Assembly (NCBI GenBank): GCA_023014485.1
Contig: JAJOZX010000927.1
Span: 149,001 to 213,000 of the forward strand
From: Bathynomus jamesi
Taxonomy: Eukaryota; Arthropoda; Malacostraca; Isopoda; Cirolanidae
DNA length: 64,000 bases
Reading direction: 5' to 3'
Part shown: in pieces, positions 11,889 through 23,287 of the stretch
How the letters are laid out: every line of letters starts with the position of its first letter
Position numbering within the stretch: position 1 is the stretch's first letter
Translations under genes and position numbers: made by a program
The notes under the pieces: model-generated
What the model saw: only the letters and a program-made list of their open reading frames with translations
Database searches by the model: none
Told to the model about the DNA's origin: nothing

Positions 11889-12209
11889 TCAGATCATGTC
11901 TTTAACTATTTCTTTGGAGTCATCAGATTTCCTGTTACCAAAGAAGTTGTTCACAACAGCTTTAAAAGCTAGCCAAGTATATTTTCCATGAGCTGTCAAT
12001 GCATCTTCAAATGCTGGATTGCTTGAGAGTTGCTTTATTTGAGGACCGACGAACACTCCTTTCTTCAGCTTAGCATGACTAATTTGAGGGAATTTTTTAT
12101 ATAAAAATTGGTATCCAGATCCTTCTTTGTTGAAACCTTTTACGACATTTTTCATTAATCCAAGCTTTATGGGGAGTGGAGGTAACAGTATCTTGTTACA
12201 ATCTACTAG
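11889..12209 (-). pseudogene. Uncharacterised arthropod gene family, C-terminal part (split)
   Basis: The minus-strand frame reads NKILLPPLPIKLGLMK, then FVGPQIKQLSSNPAFEDAL and NNFFGNRKSDD. I recognise this as the C-terminal block of a multi-copy, unnamed family found in arthropod genomes (memory, not a search). The N-terminal and middle blocks lie at 20,203-21,311 on the same strand. Between them sit a hAT element and a BEL/Pao retrotransposon. The junction residues (NPLVD on one side, LVDCNKI on the other) show that the family's LVD-x-NKIL block was interrupted. Function unknown. Confidence 0.6.
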
Positions 12210-12639
12210 CAGGAGTGTAGTGCTGCGGGAGCGCACGGGAGCGCCGACCCCACACCTCCATTCGTCCAAATTTTATTTATTTATTTATTTTTAGTTGATA
12301 CTTGGAAGTTGGGAACAAACAGACTGAGATGAAAGCACTGGCTTCTAAATGTGATTTCAAATTTGGTTTACTTAGTTAAAAGGTATATTTTTATTGAAAT
12401 AGAGAGCCAAGTTTTCTCCTTAAATATGATTTGTAATTGCAAAAATTGCATGAGTTAATTATTACGCCTCGGTGTACTACCGTAAAATTCGTGTATCCAA
12501 CTTTTCGCTCATTCTGGGGAGTAACCTGATTAACTGATGTACCAGTACAAGGAAATAATAGCAGAATTTAAAATAATGTACCAACGTGCCGGTATTTCTT
12601 TAGAGCTCCTGCACCTTAAAATTTGCCACGACAACCCTG
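12210..12639. mobile_element. Non-autonomous hAT-like element inside the split gene
   Basis: The minus-strand order is CAGGGTTGTCGTGGC at the 12,639 end and the complement of CAGGAGTGTAGTGC at 12,210. Target duplication: TCTACTAG at 12,202-12,209, and TCTACCAG on the other side, 7 of 8 identical. That second copy is now displaced to 20,203-20,210 because a BEL/Pao element later inserted at this very junction. 430 bp, no coding capacity. Confidence 0.7.
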
Positions 12640-12644
12640 TCTAC

Positions 12645-13836
12645 TGTTAATTTATTTATTTATTGGGTTCAAAATCCCAGCTGAGCCGTGAACGGCCAAA
12701 TTCTAAAGGGCCAGTTCTACCTACAGCCCAAGTTAAGCTAAAATTAAAACTTACGGATTTGAGATCCTATTAGGTCCTACCTCAGGGTTGCTGACTCGAT
12801 GCGGGCCTACCTTAGACCTTAGTTACATGAATTTAATATGAAAACAAAAGGGGTACTATTTATGGTCTTCTTTCTCAACCTTGCAACAACAACGCAACCT
12901 GGACTATTGCACGATGCAACAATCTTGTATCTAAACAACCAAACTGAATTGCAAGAGAGCTCTCTATCAGACCACACCCTGTACGTTAGGGTGGATCGAT
13001 TTTACATTTTTTTCGATTTCCATATTCTAATAGAGACAAAAACTTGCGCATGCATGAGAAAATAGCCTCTGCAAAATCTTAGCTTAATAGGTAATCATCT
13101 TCTGCCCCCGGCAGAGCGATGAAAATCATATTTTAGTAGTCAAAAACGTATTTTTAAACCCTAGCCTAGAGTCATAAAATTTTGCGTGTGTGTTATTTCA
13201 TGCCTAAGCAACGATATAAAGGCTATGAGAAATATATAAATGCATTATTTAAGACAAAGAGCCGATCTGAAAATATGTATATTATACATTTTCAGATCGG
13301 CTCTTTGTCTTAAATAATGCATTTATATATTTCCCATAGCATTTATATCGTTGCTTAGGCATGAAATAACACACACGCAAAATTTTATGACTCTAGGCTA
13401 GGGTTTAAAAATACGTTTTTGACTACTAAAATATGATTTTCATCGCTCTGCCGGGGGCAGAAGATGATTACCTATTAAGCTAAGATTTTGCAGAGGCTAT
13501 TTTCTCATGCATGCGCAAGTTTTTGTCTCTATTAGAATATGGAAATCGAAAAAAATGTAAAATCGATCCACCCTACTGTACGTACGACATCCCACAAACG
13601 AGTAGAAAGAACGCGCAGCGCCCCAAAATGATGCCAACAGTGTGACCAAACAATGATGCCACAAGTGCTCAAAAATGCTAGCTCTAAATTAAGTTAATTT
13701 TTCACTAACCTTACAATTATGAGATGGATATATATACACCTTAACTTAATATATACAAGCAATGCTGCATCAATCAGCTTAGTCATCATATCGCCTTGGG
13801 ACAACAATGGTTCTTCCTCTTCTAGATTTTCTAACA
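12645..13836 (-). repeat. BEL/Pao 3' LTR, carrying a 589-bp insertion
   Basis: Matches the 564-bp LTR at 19,639-20,202 on both sides of an inserted palindrome (12,987-13,575). Just inside, on the minus strand, GGTGGGGAG is a polypurine tract adjoining TGTTAG. Confidence 0.93.
12987..13575. mobile_element. Palindromic transposon, TAGGGTGG ends, 8-bp target duplication
   Basis: The two halves are almost perfect reverse complements over about 290 bp each, starting TAGGGTGGATCGATTTT. An exact 8-bp duplication CTGTACGT lies at 12,979-12,986 and 13,576-13,583. The partner LTR (around 19,968-19,980) shows the uninterrupted site with one CTGTACGT, so the limits are proven inside the window. The centre is ATGTATATTATACAT. 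No ORF. Its first seven bases and 8-bp duplication match the 3.5-kb element at 54,632. Confidence 0.92.
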
Positions 13837-14369
13837 CTCCCCACCGAAGAGGCATTGTTGTCATTACCTTCTGCAAGATTAGCCAAGCCTTCTCCATGAG
13901 GCTGTAACTCAAATTTCATCTCATGACTATCTGTGTTTTGCTGATTTCTAAAGCATAGAGTTTTTGTATAGGTCTCTTTAACTTTCTCCTGAAGTCTTTA
14001 CCAGTGCAGACCTAACTAAATTGTCTTTGCCAACAAACAACTCTTCATTATGCCAAGCTTCCAGCATTGCCTTGGTCTTTCATCCCCAATCATTACCACT
14101 TCTCCCACCTTGATACAATTGCATTGGAGCCTTTACCTTGCCTGATGGGTAATAATTGAGTTCTGGCAAGTATTCCATCTGCCACCATCTTCCATAACTG
14201 ATCTTGTAGCTCTTCAAGTACCTGACCGTCTGGTTAACTCTCCTTGAGTGCTCTGGATAGGCTGCAAGTCTTCTGGCACACTGGGGGTGATGTTAACGTT
14301 ACCACAAAGAAAATGATTTGGTGTCAATGGCTCTGCATCCTGCATACTGTTGTAAACAAGGTGATAGGC

Positions 14370-14930
14370 CTACTGTTCACCATGCTTTACTTCACATAAA
14401 ACAGTGCAGAATTCTTCTTTGCTCAAATGAGCATTAGCTAAAAGTTTCTTTAATGGACACTTTACACTTCTCACTAGCCTTTCCCAAAATCCTCCCCACC
14501 ATGGTGCTCTCTCAACAATAAACTCCCACTGTACCCCTTGGTGTGAAAAGTAGGATTGGAATCCTTCCTCTTTTAGCAAGGACCAAATTTCTTGGAGTTC
14601 CTTGCAGGCCTTTTTGAAGGTTTTTGCATTATCCGATATGATTTTATTTCGGAAACCCCTTCTGTTCACAAACCTTTTAAAGGCCAAAAGAAATACATCA
14701 CTACTTAAGTTGCTTACCAACTCCAAATGGATTGCTCTGGTGGTAGCACAGGTGAAAAGACATATAACCTTTGTTAGACTCCCCTCGCTCAACACATAGA
14801 CTGGCCCTGCAAAGTCTACTCCCACTACATCAAATGGGGCAGTATAGACACACCGTTCTCTTGGAAGTGGAGCCACCTTTTCATAATAAGGCTTTGCACT
14901 CCAACGCTTGCAAACCACACATTTATGCAC
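14370..14930 (-). pseudogene. BEL/Pao integrase
   Basis: An integrase core of 186 codons: VDFAGPVYV carries the first catalytic Asp, CATTRAIHLELV and KRFVNRRG follow, ISDNAKTF holds the second Asp, and VERAPWWGGFWERLVRSVK holds the catalytic Glu. These are typical Pao/BEL integrase blocks. The zinc-binding HHCC domain upstream is broken and the C-terminus stops early. Most of the catalytic fold is readable, but the polyprotein frame around it is not continuous. Confidence 0.9.
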
Positions 14931-15035
14931 GACCTTTTTACTACTGTTCTAATTTTGGGAATCCAAAACTGTTGTCTGATCTCTATTATCACTTCTCTAA
15001 CTCCAGCATGTACATCTTATGATGAGTATCCAGGA

Positions 15036-15946
15036 TCAAAAGGTCCACAAAGTGCCCCCAGAAGGTAGCAAAATTGGATGTTTTTCTCCTCTGAAGCCAG
15101 AAAACTGTAGTCTACCTCCTACTCTCATAAAATCCTGATCCAAAAACACATCCAAACCCTTGAGCGCAGAATGTGTTGGTAGAACCTGTAATGGATGGCT
15201 GGTGAGCAATTCTCTCTCTTCACCAAATTTTTCCTTCTGCATATATACACCCAGTATTTCCTGGCTTGCTGAATCTCATTACTGTTCAGAATTCCTTCCC
15301 TTCTTGTTTCTCCCTTAATGTTGTGGTAAATCTATATACCCATGCTGTCACTCTTAACAATCTTTTCAGTGCTAATGTCCTCAAGCCTCAATATGGGTCC
15401 TGCTGCATAACTTGACAACTGTTCACAGCGCATTTTCTCACCTCACTCACCCATGCTTCTTCAGCCTGGCATTCTCCTACAATAGGCTGATTAGAAGGCC
15501 AGTTTTCACTTCCAAGTTTTAGCCACTCCGGCCCATTCCACCACAAACTTGACTGTGCAAGATCTTTCACTGAAATTCCTCGTGTTGGTAAATCAGCGGG
15601 GTTTTGGGTGCCTGGACAATGCTTCCATTGCTTGGGATCTGTGCGCTTGAATTTCCTCCACCCTATTGGCAACAATGGTTTCCATTTCCTTGCCTGGCTT
15701 CTTAACCAGTGCCAAACTATAGTGGATCTGTCCAATAATGCTTGGAATTTCAGAGAGGGCCAAAGACTTTTGCACTATAACTGCAAGCCGACTAGCAATA
15801 ACTGCACCCATCAATTCCAACCTTGGAACAGAAAGCCTTTTCAAAGGTGCTACTTGCTCTTTGCAGCAACCAACCTGCAACTTACTTCCTCTTGCAATGC
15901 GCCCTCTTATAAATACAAGTTGCATAGGCTTCCTCACTTGCATCAC
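15036..15946 (-). pseudogene. BEL/Pao RNase H and linker region
   Basis: Overlapping broken frames. 15,946-15,593 reads GRIARGSKLQVGCCKEQVAPLKRLSVPRLELMGAVIASRL in pieces, a BEL/Pao RNase H hallmark (APLK...PRLEL). 15,735-15,388 reads PGTQNPADLPTRGISVKDL, the end of RNase H. 15,242-15,036 belongs to the linker before the integrase. At least two frameshifts separate them. Confidence 0.85.
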
Positions 15947-16127
15947 AAAAGATGTGCAGCTCCAAATTGTCTGGACTATTGTTCAACTCTCCAAAGTACC
16001 ATCTTGGGATTTCATGTCTCCAAGATGTGCCAATTCTTTGAACCAATATTTCCACCTTACCACCATATGATCAGGTAACTCTTGGTCCCAACCAAGTCAA
16101 TTTCCCAGAGCTCTGAAACCAAATTTT

Positions 16128-16740
16128 TTACTTTATCACAAATGGAGCCAGGAATCCAAGAGGATCAAAGACCTTTGAAGCCAAACTAAGAGCTGTACGT
16201 TTTGTCCACCTTGTCTCATTCTCAGCCAGCTCTACTAAAGATTTCCCATTGAAGGTAAACAAATCATCATCTTGCTGCCAAACAATGCCTAGCACCTTTG
16301 CGTCTATTGCCCACAACTCCTTAATACCAGAATCCTCAATACTTTCTGCTGCATCAGGTACTACACAGGAATGACTCATAAACTCTTGTAATTGCGAATG
16401 ATTGGTCTGCCATTTTCCAAGCTCCATGCCAACCTCCCTCATTATAGCTCTAGCCTCCATGAATATCTGTTTAGCCATTTCTGTATTTCCACGGAACACA
16501 GCAAATCATCAACATAAAAATTTTCCTTATGTGTTCAATAGTGTTAGGATAGACTTCAGAATATTTCTTAAAATGGTACTGCATAGTAGCTGCCAACAGA
16601 AATGGACTAGAGCTGAGGCCAAACAACACTGACTTCATTCTATATGCTTGAACCTTAGGTTCATTTTCCAACAAGTCTTTCGTATCCACCCACAGATACC
16701 TTACTGCATCTCTGTCCTCTGGTTTTAACTTTATCCGCAA
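16128..16740 (-). pseudogene. BEL/Pao reverse transcriptase
   Basis: 16,740-16,471 reads YRMKSVLFGLSSSPFLLAAT, a conserved BEL/Pao block. The YVDD catalytic box is intact at 16,505-16,516 but lies one frame away, so a single-base indel separates it from the preceding block. 16,499-16,128 continues with FNGKSLVELAENETRWTKR and ALSLASKVFDPLGFLAPFVIK, the region leading to RNase H. Further upstream (16,750-17,200) the fingers region is decayed. Confidence 0.9.
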
Positions 16741-17219
16741 AAGGCTTGCTTCACATCTGCAGTCAATGCTACTCTACCAAACCTGAATCTCAGTAACAAG
16801 GAAAATAAATCTGCATTTAAATTTGGCCCAGCATCCAAACAGTCATTCAAGGACACACCACCTTTGTCCTTGGCTGAGCCATCAAAAACTACCCTCAGTT
16901 TGGTGTAGTTTTGTCTCGCCGTACCACTGCATGGTGTGGCAGATAATGTGCCTCCTGGCTCACCAGCTCACCTTGCACCCTTTCAGCATAGCCCTCCTTA
17001 CATAACTTAGGATGGCCTCATTGTATTCAATTAACAAAAACTCATTTTTTCTTAGCCTGTACATGAAGTCTCCAACCTCCGATTAGCTAGCTGAAGGTTT
17101 GAACCGGGTTTGCAAGAATCCTTCATGGTAGGCCAACTCATAGCAACCATCTCTAAACCCAATCCCTTTTTCAAATTGCTCTAAAACATCATTGTTCACT
17201 GTACTTGCCTGTTTGTCCT

Positions 17220-17944
17220 TTATGCCAATAGATTCAAGTTCCAAAACGCTTTCAAATGCCTTTCCAGACCATGGCTGTTCTCCTCAATCTTAACAAAAAG
17301 AGCCTTAACTTCCATTTCATTGCAATAACTACCATGTAGCATCCAGCCTAGCTTACTTTCAATAGCTACCGGGCCTCGAGATGTGCGGACAATATTACCA
17401 GTGATGAAGTCCCAATAATAGTCAGCTCCAATCAAAAGACTAATATCTTCTGTTCCTTCAAACTTATTATTGCCCAAATTAATTCCTTTAACTTGCAATT
17501 CTTGGACACATGCCATATCTAAACAAGTAGTGACTGGAGCACAAAGTTCCTCAATCTCTACAGCTTGGACCTTGATAGTGGGACTTTGCGGTAACAACCC
17601 TTTAACCAGAACTTCTACCTTTTTAAATTTGGTTCGGTTTTGAACGAACCCCCAAACCCAGAAATTCTTAAATTTTCCCTCTTAAGTTCTTTAAACTTCA
17701 ATTTTCTGGAAATTCTGGTCTTAATAAAACTACACTGGCTACCACTATCAAACAACACTCTTACAGTAGCTTCTCCCTCATTGCCAATTAATAAGGCTGC
17801 AGTTGTTTGCAATAATCCCCCTTTACTTTTACTCCCGTGCATAGCAATGGCATGTGCCACTGATGTCTCTACTTCTGGGGTAGGCCTACTAGGAGTGTGT
17901 TCACACAATAATGGCTGATGCCTACCATGACATTTTTTGCACAA
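17220..17944 (-). pseudogene. BEL/Pao aspartic protease region
   Basis: 17,944-17,615 carries the retropepsin active site VLFDSGSQCSFI. After a frame break, 17,597-17,220 carries SLLIGADYYWDFITGNIVR and GPVAIESKLGWMLHG, the Pao-specific protease/RT linker (Peptidase_A17-type). Order and spacing match intact BEL/Pao polyproteins. Confidence 0.9.
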
Positions 17945-18669
17945 ATTTAAACTTACAAAACCTTGCTCTGTGACCTTTCAAAAAACATTTAAAACATGCT
18001 GTGGACTTAGTTACCCTGTCCTTTCTCTCCTCAAAGGGTAATGCCTCAGCCACCTCACATTTATATGACTTGTGGTTGCCTTCGCAAAATATGCATTCTT
18101 TGATTCCCTTTAATTTATTCTCAGAGGATGCATGTACAGCTGACACTGTACCTGGGTTATTCCTTTTTGTGGAAACTTTGGTGCTGTGCCTGCCTTTGTC
18201 ACCTTGTTTACCATCCCACTGTGCAAACTCAATTCCCTCTCGTCTTGCTAATTCTGTGCCTAAAAGACTTAACATCTGCTGAAGGGGATGTACACATGTT
18301 CTGTAGAGTGTCCCCTACTTAATTCAAGCAAAATTGAGCTAGGCAATTTAGACTCCAGTGTAGAACCAACATTATGCCATACCTTTCCATTCCTACACCC
18401 AAGTTATCCAGGGACCTAGTTCTAATTTCAAATTCATCATATAACTGCCGTAACTCCTTGACACTATTAGGATTATTAACAGGAGGTATAGCTAAAAGTG
18501 CACGGAGGTGGCTTTTAATTAAGATCTCTGGCTTACCAAACCGTTTCTTTAATATATCCCAAGCCACATTATAATTAGCCTCTGTTAATGCTAATCCTGC
18601 TATAGTCTTTACTGCCTCCCCTTCCAAGAGGGACTGCAAATAATTAAACTTCTCCACGGCACTTAACAC
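17922..18669 (-). pseudogene. BEL/Pao Gag with zinc knuckle
   Basis: 18,669-18,319 reads AVEKFNYLQSLLEGEAVKTI and WDILKKRFGKPEIL, the DUF1759-type Gag core. 18,275-17,922 has two Cys/His clusters, CIFCEGNHKSYKC and CFKCFLKGHRARFC, nucleocapsid-type knuckles. Frame breaks separate the two and further Gag sequence toward 19.1 kb is decayed. Confidence 0.88.
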
Positions 18670-19249
18670 TTGACTAGAATGAACTGCTGATTGAAAACTG
18701 TCTGCCCATCCTTGCCATTCCTGAATACTCCCAGAAAATGGTTTGAGTACAAGCCTCGTAATTGAACTACAGATCTGTTAATCTTAACTTCACAAACATC
18801 ATTTGTTGAGTTTGTTTCATTATTAGACCTGGTCTCTAACTGTACTGAGCTGCTAAACTCTTTTGCTCGGAGGCCTACTTTAATTATATCATCAATAATC
18901 TCTTCAAAGTAAATTATGTTATTTTCTATTTCATCCTCTTCTATAAGAGCCTCAATTTTACATTTACCTCACTTAGAGCAACCTTTTTAGTTTCTAATAT
19001 GGAAAGCTGCGCAGTCACTAAGCGTAAATCCTCTTGCCCTATGGCAGAATCTATAGTGGCAATGACCTTTGTAATTAGACCTTGTAGGCGCTTCTCCTTT
19101 TTATAAATTTGTTCAATTCAGATGCACTCATCTTCCATGCAAACAACAATTGGGCTCAATACCAAATGAGCTGAATTGGCAGAAATACTTACCAAACTGA
19201 TCAAACGCAAATTTTACTTTCAAATAACTGAATTGCTGGGTGGGGTACT

Positions 19250-19540
19250 AACCAAACACCAGTATGGAATACCAAATTTTCCACCCCAGGACCTTAATTC
19301 AATAATAACCCAAATTAACCAAACCGGTAAAATGTAGGCCAAAAACAACGACAGACGACTGGCCAAGTTTAGCAATTGGGCAACCAAACTTTCTACCCTG
19401 GGACCTTAATTCAATAATAACCCAAAATTAACCAAACCGGTTAAAATGTAGGCCAAAAACGACGACAGACGACTGGCCAAGTTTCGCAATTGGGCGACCT
19501 AACTTTCTACCCTGGGACCTTAATTCAATAATACTCAACC
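19250..19540. repeat. Direct repeats, about 120 bp, in the BEL/Pao leader
   Basis: A block with TTCTACCCTGGGACCTTAAT and TTGGGC(A/G)ACC is repeated two to three times between Gag and the 5' LTR, probably leader-region tandem duplication. Confidence 0.6.
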
Positions 19541-19617
19541 CGTCTAGGCCTAACTTGGGCTACAATTTGCACAATCAGAACTTTGCCGAAAATAGTCACT
19601 GACTCAGTTTTGGGGTA

Positions 19618-19638
19618 GAATCCGGTTCTGAAGGACCA
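19618..19638 (-). other. tRNA primer-binding site of the BEL/Pao element
   Basis: Directly inside the 5' LTR, the minus strand reads TGGTCCTTCAGAACCGG. It starts TGG, as expected for complementarity to a tRNA 3' CCA end. Confidence 0.7.
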
Positions 19639-20202
19639 TGTTAATTTATTTATTTTGGGTTCAAAATCCCAGCTGAGCCGTGAACGGCCAATTCTAAAGG
19701 ACCAGTTCTACCTACAGCCCAAGTTAAGCTAAAATTAAAACTTACGGATTGAGATCCTATTAGGTCCTACCTCAGGGTTGCTGACTCGATGCGGGCCTAC
19801 CTTAGACCTTAGTTTACATGAATTTAATATGAAATTAAAAGGGTACTATTTATGGTCTTCTTCTCAACCTTGCAACAACAACGCAACCTGGACTATTGCA
19901 CGATGCAACAATCTTGTATCTAAAAACCAAACTGAATTGCAAGAGAGCTCTCTATCAGACCACACCCTGTACGTACGACATCCCACAAACGAGTAGAAAG
20001 AACGCGCAGCGCCCCAAAATGATGCCACAAGAGCTCAAAAATGCTAGCTCTAAATTAAGTTAATTTTTCACTAACCTTACAATTATGAGATGGATATATA
20101 TACACCTTAACTTAATATATACAAGCAATGCTGCATCAATCAGCTTAGTCATCATATCGCCTTGGGACAACAATGGTTCTTCCTCTTCTAGATTTTCTAA
20201 CA
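19639..20202 (-). repeat. BEL/Pao 5' LTR
   Basis: 564 bp with TG...CA-type ends, and without the palindromic insertion found in its partner. Confidence 0.93.
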
Positions 20203-21311
20203 TCTACCAGTGGATTAGCAATGATGTTTGCTTGTCCTGGAGTAATCTGTTTTCTCTGAGGCCATTCTTTCCTCACATAGTGTTCTTCCCTGTCTCTGCT
20301 ATTCCATAAATATAAAAAGCATGTATTTTGTAAAGCCAGCCTATTGGCCTAAAAGAAGGCCGATCACCTTAAAATCACCACAAACAAACCATTTGTGTTC
20401 TTCATAGTTTATCTTGTTTTAAATAAATTAAAGATTTCCATGAGTTTCTTTCAAATGACCCGAATGCCCTATAAGTAGAAAAGCAACTTTGTTTCCATTA
20501 TGTAGTAAGAGAGCTTTCAAACTTCGCTTTGAGGAATCAATAAATAGGTGCCAGTCACATGGTTCGTAGTCTTTGCCCATCGCTTTTACCAAACCTACTA
20601 TATCATTGCAATATACCAGTGGTCCTTCAGGCGAGAAAAAATTGATGAAATCTTTTTCACGATGTCTGTACCAGTAGAATGTTGTCGAAGGAGCGAGTAG
20701 ATTCCATTCTTTGAGCCTTCATCCCAGAAATTCTGCCGAATCTATCGGTAGTGCTAAATCTCTTACTAGGTCATTGAGATCACTCTGACTTATCAATTTT
20801 GGTGACTGATTTTCGGCCACTGTATATTCTTCGTCATGTTCATTTGAACATGACTCTGTTGTTATTGAGATGTTGTCTACATCTGAATCAAAATTTTCAA
20901 AATCAAGAGGCGGCTTCGACACAGGAATTTCACTTGAATGTGGCACAGGGAGGATGGCTGATGGAATACTCATATATGTGATGTGCCTCTTATTTTTATT
21001 AGTATATCCAGCTACGTTTGTCATGCAGAAGTAGCTATCGTCGTAGTAATTTCTCGGTTCTCTCCAAATCATGTGGATGCCGAAAGGCATTTCCTCCTTC
21101 TTCCCACAAGCCCACTGACGCAAACATTCCACACATAACTTACAAACATAATGTGGAACCTAAACCTTGTCCTGGTCGCCGATCTTACAGCCAAAGTAAG
21201 CGTGGTAATGTTTTCGTACTTGTACGGTGACTTCTTGCCTTTGTTTAGACGTAGTAAATCGTCCGCATATATAACAGAATGAATATGTGTATTATTACAA
21301 ACTCTCGGCAT
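20203..21311 (-). pseudogene. Uncharacterised arthropod gene family, N-terminal and middle parts
   Basis: Minus-strand segments read in order: NNTHIHSVIYADDLLRLNKG, then CLRQWACGKKEEMPFGIHMI and WREPRNYYDDSYFCMTNVAG, then PSAILPVPHS, then in another frame WYRHREKDFINFFSPEGPLV, DWHLFIDSSKRSLKALLLHN and GLLLG. They end at PLVD, exactly where the BEL/Pao duplication begins. I know this arrangement only as an unnamed multi-copy family of arthropods. Several frameshifts and stops show it is broken. The C-terminal block continues at 12,209. Confidence 0.6.
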
Positions 21312-21706
21312 ATTTAATCCAAATCTGAAACAAAGAAAATGTACATTAGTTCAATTTTGAAATAAAATCGGATGCTTACGCATATGAAACTCATAGCAAA
21401 CCAACCATAATTGGAAATGTAGATGCCCTTTTAGTCATATGAGAGATGTACATTTCTCAAGAAATAGAAGCGTTTGGGTAGAACAACCGACGTCACATTC
21501 CTATCAATCCTGACGTGCCAGATACAAATTATGCATTGTATCTTAACTCACATACCATGGGTTTACTAAAACACTATAATTTTCCAAACAATTCATACAG
21601 CGCAGGGCAGTGTTATTTGCCAACATGAATTAAAACGAAAACTTTTTTATTATTATAAATTTGGGGATGTGTCGCTTACGAGGTTTTGGAATATCACTTT
21701 CGAAAT

Positions 21707-22055
21707 AATAATAATAATAATAATAATAATGTGAGGAAGGCTAGAAATGGCACAGCGCTAACTCCTGGATTACTATTAACTAGCACCATCGGAATTGCCA
21801 GTGTATATAGCTCATTGGGTAACATTATTTCCCTATAAGCGAAGTGAAGGCACTGAGGGCGGGTAGAATCCCGATGATGCTGGTAATAATAATGCAGGAG
21901 TTAGAACAATGGGCCGCATTAGTTGGCCTGAGCGCTGTGCCAGCTTCTGACCCTCTTCACTAATTGTCGGGAGTTGAACCCCCGACCTCAGTGTCTTCAC
22001 TTCGCTTATAGGAAACGGTTTTAACCACTGAGTTACTGGCGCTGGTATCGAAATG
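21707..22055. repeat. (AAT)n and cluster of three SINE family 2 pieces
   Basis: (AAT)n at 21,707-21,730 is followed by a minus-strand tail fragment (about 21,735-21,790), a plus-strand copy (about 21,795-21,950) and a minus-strand head (22,050-21,960). The last shows CAGTAACTCAGTGGTTAAAA (box A) and GGGTTCAACTCCCGAC (box B). The plus and minus units meet head to tail in inverted orientation. The cluster lies immediately upstream of the transporter exon. Confidence 0.75.
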
Positions 22056-22142
22056 AGATGATCGCATATTAAATAATATGATATTAGTATAATAAAATAT
22101 TGAAATTTAACGATAATATTCATTTGTTTTCCCTGTTTATAG

Positions 22143-22406
22143 AATTCGCACAACAGCCAGTCTGCAAATGACTGTGGAAAAAGAGAATCACAACACGATC
22201 AGCCAGACGAATGCAGCAGCAGTCGCTCTTCGAATTCTGTGACGTCATATCGACAAGATCCCTCTACACCACTGTTAAGGAAGATTAAAAAATTGTTTAC
22301 ATTTCAACGCGAGATTACAGTTGAACCTATTTTATTCCTGTTCAATGTCGCTTCTCAGATAGTTTGGGTAACAGCTCAAGATTTGATGGTGCAGAAAGCT
22401 TGTCAG
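22143..22406 (+). CDS. SLC46/PCFT-like transporter, upstream exon
   Basis: The exon lies between acceptor TTTTCCCTGTTTATAG (ending 22,142) and donor CAG|GTAAAG (after 22,406). Its 88 codons are open throughout. They start with a polar Ser/Asn/Gln-rich segment, then LRKIKKLFTFQREITVEPIL, the short conserved stretch before the first membrane helix in SLC46 (proton-coupled folate transporter-like) proteins, then a hydrophobic segment ending MVQKACQ. No suitable ATG is present, so an earlier exon must carry the start. The junction is phase 0 and joins VNCEYSEWVC at 51,060. Family members move folates, antifolates or muropeptides across membranes; the substrate here cannot be told. The family call rests on short motifs recalled from memory. 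Confidence 0.7.
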
Positions 22407-22938
22407 GTAAAGAAAACTTTGAAGTTTAAATCATTATCAGTCCTTTTTATTACTGTGCATTACAGGGAACATTTACCATACCTTCATTTATTATACCCTA
22501 TTCGGATTATATACCATTCGAAGCAAATATTAAAAGAAATTAAATAATAATACTTTATATTCAGTATTTTCTATGTAAAAATATTCTCCTTACTAGAAAG
22601 TAAGGGTTGAGCAATTAAACTGACATGCGTTCTCCTCATAAATTTCTCCATAGAAAATGGGATATGCTTATTGTACACCACCTTGCAAATTCTGTATAAC
22701 TGTTATACTAATGCCGTACAGTACCAAAAACATTTTTTGCTGCATGTTAAAACAAGTCTCAGACATATTATTTGGTAATACAGTACTTTCAACTGTAAAA
22801 TGAGCCTAATTTTTTTCTTACAATAGAATGAAATGTCTAATATTATCCTCCATAGTAGAGATATTTCATGCAACAAAATACAATAGCAATTTTTACTGAA
22901 CACATAATTTGAATAACTTGACTACATCTTAACCCATT

Positions 22939-23156
22939 AACGCTCAGCGTCCTTTTCTGAGGACACATTTTAACACTATAATTTAGGTTAGAACTTAAAA
23001 GGGAAATTTTTAAATATTAATTTTTCATTTTTATTTTTTTATTTTTAATTAAAATTAAAAATTAAAATTAAAAATTAATATTTAAAAATTTCGCTTTTAA
23101 GTTCTAACCTAAATTGTAATGTTAAAATGTGTCCTCAAAAAAGGACGCTGGGTGTT
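22939..23156. repeat. Inverted repeat, about 218 bp, AT-rich centre
   Basis: The left arm AACGCTCAGCGTCCTTTT-TGAGGACAC...AGGTTAGAAC pairs with the right arm ending GGACGCTGGGTGTT. The centre is TTAATTAAAA-type low complexity. Probably a foldback MITE; no clear target duplication seen. Confidence 0.7.
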
Positions 23157-23287
23157 TTATAAATAAATTAAGCCGATGTTTTTAACGGTTTTTTTAAAGA
23201 ATATTATAAACACAAAAGGTAATTACAAAAGTTTAAAAAAATTTATTTGTTACTTGCAATAGTGAACAAAACTATATATATATATAT

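Larger units (their letters stand above)
12645..20202 (-). mobile_element. BEL/Pao LTR retrotransposon, full length but decayed
   Basis: Two LTRs (12,645-13,836 and 19,639-20,202) begin TGTTAATTTATTT and end TTTTCTAACA on the plus strand. A 5-bp target duplication TCTAC flanks the element at 12,640-12,644 and 20,203-20,207. The element is transcribed on the minus strand, with internal order Gag-like, zinc knuckle, aspartic protease, reverse transcriptase, RNase H, integrase. That order and the residue patterns are those of BEL/Pao. All coding segments are frame-shifted or stopped. Apart from the nested insertion the LTRs differ by small indels and substitutions, so the copy is not very recent. 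Confidence 0.95.

Noticed and set aside
15608..16078. 156- and 110-codon plus-strand frames
   Set aside because: Antisense shadows of the BEL/Pao RNase H and reverse transcriptase, which carry the recognised motifs on the minus strand.
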